This document shows, one piece after another, positions 60,511-64,000 of a stretch of 64,000 bases of DNA. Position numbers and translations under genes: made by a program. This stretch comes from Semisulcospira habei (lineage: Eukaryota; Mollusca; Gastropoda; Semisulcospiridae). The first letter of the stretch is position 1; each line of letters opens with the position of its first letter. The stretch lies in assembly GCA_036245525.1 (NCBI GenBank), contig BTPG01000005.1, positions 117,681,884 to 117,745,883 on the forward strand, given 5' to 3'. The notes beneath the pieces are model-generated. The model was not told where the DNA came from, did not search any database, and was given only the letters and a program-made list of their open reading frames with translations.

Positions 60511-62002
60511 ATCGGCAATACTGGAGGAAGAGAAGGAATTTCTGCTTACCTGCAAAGAAGACCACATTTTACTGTGGTTTCTGCAGGGGCATACATTCCA
60601 TGCCTCCACCTAGAGCTAAATTTCCATGCACCCTAAGATAGAACCTACTAAAAAGGGGGAAGGGGTTGCAGTCGAAATTGTAGTAAAAAAAACTAGACCG
60701 AAAGGGTTGACTGCCAGTGCTTGTAATTTAGAAAAAACTACCAAGTGAGTAGGAAAAGCACTGTCAAGGGAGAGAAGTGTGCATGATAGACCAATGATCA
60801 TAGATCTACTTTGGTCCAAGCACACAAAAAAAAATCCAGATCGCCACTCTCCGCATCATCGTGGAACAGTCTCTGGAGTGGAGCTCCCCGCCGTATGTCA
60901 ACTTTGTGGATTACGAGAAAGCATTTGACAGCATGGACCGAGAGACTGTGTGGAAACTCCTACGACACTACGGTGTACCCACAAAGCTCATCCGCCGCCT
61001 GATCAAGAGCAGCTACGATGGCATGACATGTCGCGTGATCCACGAAGGGCAGTTCACCAGGGAGCTCCAGGTCAGAACCAGTGTCAGGCAGGGGTGTTTG
61101 CTGTCTCTGTTCCTCTTCCTACTGGCCATAGACTGGGTCATGAAGAGGACCACAGAGCACAGACGAAGTGGAATACAGTGGACACTGTGGACACAGCTTG
61201 ACGACCTCGATTTTGCAGACGACTTGGCTTTACTGTCCCACACTCATCAACAAATGCAGGACAAGACCACGAGGCTTGCTGACATCTCGTCCCAAGTGGG
61301 CCTCACCATCCACAAACAGAAAACAAAGACAATGAGGCTGAACGCAACCAGGGAAGAACCAGTCTTGCTTGCTGGCACCCCGTTGAAGGAGGTGGAGTCC
61401 TTCACCTATCTCGGGAGCATCATCGACAAAAAAGGCGGCACTGATGCAGATGTCAGAGCACGAATCGGTAAAGCCAGAGCAGCCTTTCTCCAGTTGAAAA
61501 AAGTGTGGAGTTCTAGAGAGCTGTCACAACACACCAAAGACCGGATTTTCAACTCAAACGTAAAAACAGTTCTCCTATATGGAGCAGAGACTTGGAGATT
61601 GACAAAAACCACAGTCAACAGAGTACAGATCTTCATAAACAGTTGCCTTAGAAGAATTTTGAAAATCCACTGGCCAGAGAAGATCAGCAATGTCAGACTC
61701 TGGGAGAGAACAGAGCTGATAACAGCAGAGAATGAAATTGGGTGAAGAAGATGGGGATGGATTGGTCACAGTCTGAGAAAGCCAGCTTCCAGTATCACTA
61801 GGCAGGCATTGTCATGGAACCTCCAGGGAAAGAGAAAAAGAGGCAGGCCGAGAAACACCTGGCGTCGAGACCTCCAAGCAGACATCAAGAGACTGGGAAC
61901 CACCTGGAGTAAAATCGAAGGAGAAGCACAGGACTGGAGGTCTCTCGTCGACGGCCTATACCTGGGGAGGGGTGACAGGCGTAAGTAAGTAAGTAAGTAA
62001 GC

Positions 62003-62185
62003 GCCCTACTGACCTTCTCCACACCTCAACACGATCTTCCCATGGCCACAAAAACAAGCTGCTGATAACTATGTCCACCTCCACTCTTTCTTCTTGTCAG
62101 TAATCCATCTCTGGAACTCTCTGCCACCGGAAGCCGCCTCCACAGAATCCTTCCCCACCTCCAAGCACATTGCTGAAGGTTGTGT
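62003..62185 (+). pseudogene. Jockey-like LINE relic, 3' part
   Basis: This continues the relic cut at 56482. In shifting frames it reads SHGHKNKL and then ISGTLCHRKP-like sequence, which resembles the end of Jockey-type RT proteins. It runs without a clear boundary into the second DIRS copy at about 62185. Confidence 0.55.
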
Positions 62186-62199
62186 GGCCAGCGGTTGTC

Positions 62200-62900
62200 A
62201 ATATGAGCTTCCGCCAGGACTGGTACGTGGGACACTCCCAGGCCTTCACCGTCCCTCTTCCCTCGGTGGACTTGGCAGCCAGCAACCAGGCGGGCGGTCG
62301 CAGGGTGGTCCAGAATGCTTGACCTCACCCACTAGACAGGATCACGTCTTTAGTGCGGAATTCGCTAGCTTGTTCCGGCTTCTTGGAGTTGGCTACACAA
62401 GCTGTCCTGCGCTGTTTGGAGGACACATGGGACCTGGAGTCCGCGTCTCCGCTCCGCGACGTCCGATCCATCCTTGTGGCTGCTAACCAGGCTGCCTACC
62501 ACTCTTCTACTAATGCCATGGCGGCGGCCACCAATTGTGACATCTGACCTCTGGCGTCGGGACACACTCCTGCGACTCTGCTCGGATCTCCCCAAGACTG
62601 TGAAGACTCAGCTCCACCAGGCCCCTCTTGAAGGTTCAAAGCTGTTCTGGGACACTTGGCAGACGGTGAAGGAAGCTTCTGAAGATTTGTGGTCCCGGCC
62701 TGCCACCGGCACCTCTTCGTCTCACTTTCGCACTTCCCGCACGGCCGTGGGTCGCGCCCTGCGGTCAGCTAGACCCTTTGCTCGTCCCGGGGTCTCCTGT
62801 GGTAGAGCCCACCCCCTTCAAGCCCCACAGCAGTCTGTCCCCGCCTCCCGCCCCTCCTGGTTCCGTGGCGCCCGCAAATCGGGGCACGGTAGGGCCCGCT
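62200..62900 (+). pseudogene. DIRS-B gag-like end
   Basis: GHSQAFTVPLPSVDLAASNQ, SPLRDVRSILVAANQAAYHS and CSDLPKTVKTQLHQAPLEGS match DIRS-A (20950-21330) in order but in different frames, with at least two frameshifts and a stop near 62320. Confidence 0.75.
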
Positions 62901-63004
62901 GACTTACCCTCCCCTCTGCCCCAGCCGTCAGTTATTGGGTCTCCAGTCGGCGGGCGGCTGGCCCTCTTCAGCGACCACTGGAGATCTCAGTTCCCAGACG
63001 ACCC

Positions 63005-64000
63005 TTGGATCATCTGGACTGTTTCCACAGGCCTGCAGCTTTTGTTCCAGTCCCCTCCGCTGTTACGCAGGTCCCCCCTTTGGACTCAGGCTCCAGAAGA
63101 CCGGCTCAAGACAGAAGCTCTACGCGGAGAAGTGACGGCCTTGCTCATCAAGGCTGCGACAGAAATAGTCTCCCGACACAACTCGCCACGTTCTACAGCC
63201 GACTCTTCATCGTCCCCAAGCCAGGCGGCAAGTGGCGACCAGTCGTCGACCTGTCAGCGCTAAACAAGTTCATTTCGGCGCCGCACTTTCGGATGGAGAC
63301 AGCCAGGATTCTCCACGCAGCCGTCCAGCCGATGGACTTCGCTATTAGCCTCGATCTATCAGACGCTTATCTACATGTACCGATTCATCCGTCTTCTCGC
63401 CGGTATCTACTTTTCGCCTTTGGCGGGATTGTCTACCAGTTCCGAGCCCTCCCCTTCGGCCTCAACATCAGTCCTTGGGTTTTCACGAGGCTCCTCGACG
63501 CGGTGATGGCCAGCTTCCGTCAGTGATCCCTGAGTCTGTCCTCCAACTACCTGGACGACTTGCTACTGCGCAACCTGATCGCCACGGCTCTCGAAGAGGA
63601 ATGAGACGTCCTACTCACTCTCTTGCGCCGCCTCGGGTTTTTAGTCAATCCGGGAAAGTCGGATCTCACCCCTTCGCGCCGCTTCTTGCACTTAGGAATG
63701 GAATTCCAGACCGACCTCAACCTGGTCCGTCTGCCGTTGGCTCGGCGGCAGAAGATCGCCGCACTCACTCGTCAGATGGAGTTAGGGTCCTCCTTCACAG
63801 TCAGAGTCTGGCTTCAGCTCCTGGGACTGCTCAGCACGGCAGAGGACTTGTTACCCTTTGGCAGGCTCTACTCTCGCCCGTTTCAGCTCCACCTTCTCCT
63901 ACATTGGCGTCCCTCCACTGGCGTCCTGACGGATCCGGTTCCGGTTACTCTGCTGACCCGCCCCCACCTCCAGAGGTGGGCGGACCTAGCTTGGTGACGG
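63005..64000 (+). pseudogene. DIRS-B reverse transcriptase with in-frame TGA stops
   Basis: One frame holds VPKPGGKWRPVVDLSALNKF, ISLDLSDAYLHVPIHP, LPFGLNISPWVFTRLLDAV, the active-site SNYLDDLLLRNL and FLHLGMEFQTDLNLVRL. It is interrupted by TGA at 63524 and 63602. Both align with Arg codons of DIRS-A, consistent with CGA to TGA change at methylated CpG. A third TGA ends the frame at 63997. Confidence 0.85.

Larger units (their letters stand above)
58606..60832 (-). mobile_element. Hammerhead-ribozyme tandem array B (four units plus a partial)
   Basis: Units start with AAAACTACCAAGTGAGTAGG near 58611, 59140, 59681, 60202 and 60736, so periods are about 529, 541, 521 and 534 bp. Each complete unit has a hammerhead on the minus strand, a poly-C tract followed by CGAAAGGGGGCG, and a short A-run. 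The last partial unit ends at the A-run at about 60832. Units are highly similar to one another, and differ from element A by CTGACGA against CTGAAGA. It splits an RT gene, and I found no clear target duplication. Confidence 0.88.
57655..61982 (+). pseudogene. LINE reverse transcriptase part, broken by frameshifts and ribozyme array
   Basis: Segments lie at 57655-58032, 58029-58283 and 58271-58594 (NGKAAGPDGIPAESLKADL, YRGITLLSVPGKVFNRI, QAGFRKN), then the array intervenes, then 60861-61745 (VNFVDYEKAFDSMDRETVW, SVRQGCLLSLFLFLLAIDW, catalytic LDFADDLALLSH). After one stop near 61742 the end [19 protein letters not shown] follows. At least three frameshifts are needed. Confidence 0.88.
56483..62002 (+). 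mobile_element. Near full-length APE-type LINE with (GTAA)n tail
   Basis: The 12-bp duplication GCCCTACTGACC flanks it (56471-56482 and 62003-62014). It starts with a short leader, encodes endonuclease and RT, and ends GTAAGTAAGTAAGTAAGTAAGC. It carries the ribozyme array at 58606-60832. Without the array it is about 3.3 kb. It belongs to the group often annotated as craniofacial development protein 2-like. Confidence 0.9.
62186..64000 (+). mobile_element. DIRS retrotransposon B, 5'-truncated and cut by the window end
   Basis: The segment is homologous to the gag/RT part of DIRS-A, read on the plus strand. It begins at FRQDWYVGHSQAFTVPLPSV, without the inverted terminal repeat, so the 5' part is missing. 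RNase H and recombinase would lie beyond the window. Confidence 0.85.

Noticed and set aside
58730..60609. Repeated frames on both strands in array B
   Set aside because: They are identical from unit to unit, contain poly-Gly or poly-Pro from the poly-C tracts, and overlap the ribozyme; the unit looks noncoding.
58611..60740. CRISPR-like array
   Set aside because: Units are about 530 bp without short repeat/spacer alternation, and the context is a eukaryotic retrotransposon.

Overview
The window looks like nuclear DNA of an invertebrate animal, probably a mollusc. It holds three spliced exons of an animal HSDL2-type dehydrogenase, long (CA)n microsatellites, APE-type LINEs, DIRS retrotransposons, tRNA-derived SINEs and two large Polinton/Maverick (adintovirus-like) DNA elements. 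The mollusc assignment is an inference from the repeat types. Almost everything apart from the HSDL2 exons is mobile DNA, much of it nested.

Layout. About 98-23643 is a GC-rich DIRS retrotransposon on the minus strand, with inverted termini, an internal complementary region, gag, RT/RNase H and tyrosine recombinase. Polinton-1 (1550-18809) splits it and is flanked by the 5-bp target duplication GCGGG. Next come the first three exons of HSDL2 on the minus strand (27298 back to 23936), with an RTE-type LINE in intron 2. The DIRS/Polinton-1 block therefore probably lies in intron 3. Polinton-2 (28003-49959, target duplication CGTAT) starts about 700 bp upstream of the HSDL2 start codon, in inverted orientation relative to Polinton-1. 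Its noncoding end holds a pogo-like MITE and a LINE fragment, and its coding part holds four copies of a 385-bp SINE-like repeat, a hammerhead-ribozyme element and one further repeat. From about 50.3 kb to the end there are SINEs, an APE-type LINE, a Jockey-like relic, a second LINE broken by a four-unit hammerhead-ribozyme array, and the 5' part of a second DIRS copy.

Polinton gene set. Both copies encode a protein-primed type B DNA polymerase, a retrovirus-like integrase, an A32/FtsK-like packaging ATPase, a hexon-like major capsid protein, a penton-like minor capsid protein, and about eight conserved but poorly characterised proteins, several with membrane segments. I found no adenain/Ulp1-like maturation protease. 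A 30-codon reading frame just inside one end carries a PSAP motif next to an LPEY (copy 1) or PPEY (copy 2) motif, which resemble ESCRT/Nedd4 late-domain motifs. Copy 1 is nearly intact (one frameshift near the end of the 403-residue gene). Copy 2 is decayed: polymerase, major capsid and other genes are broken, while integrase, ATPase and penton frames stay open.

The second system is a family of about 530-bp tandem units, each carrying a type I hammerhead ribozyme. Seven ribozymes with complete cores are present, in two unrelated insertions, one flanked by a 14-bp target duplication. This fits a retrozyme or Penelope-associated, ribozyme-processed retroelement.
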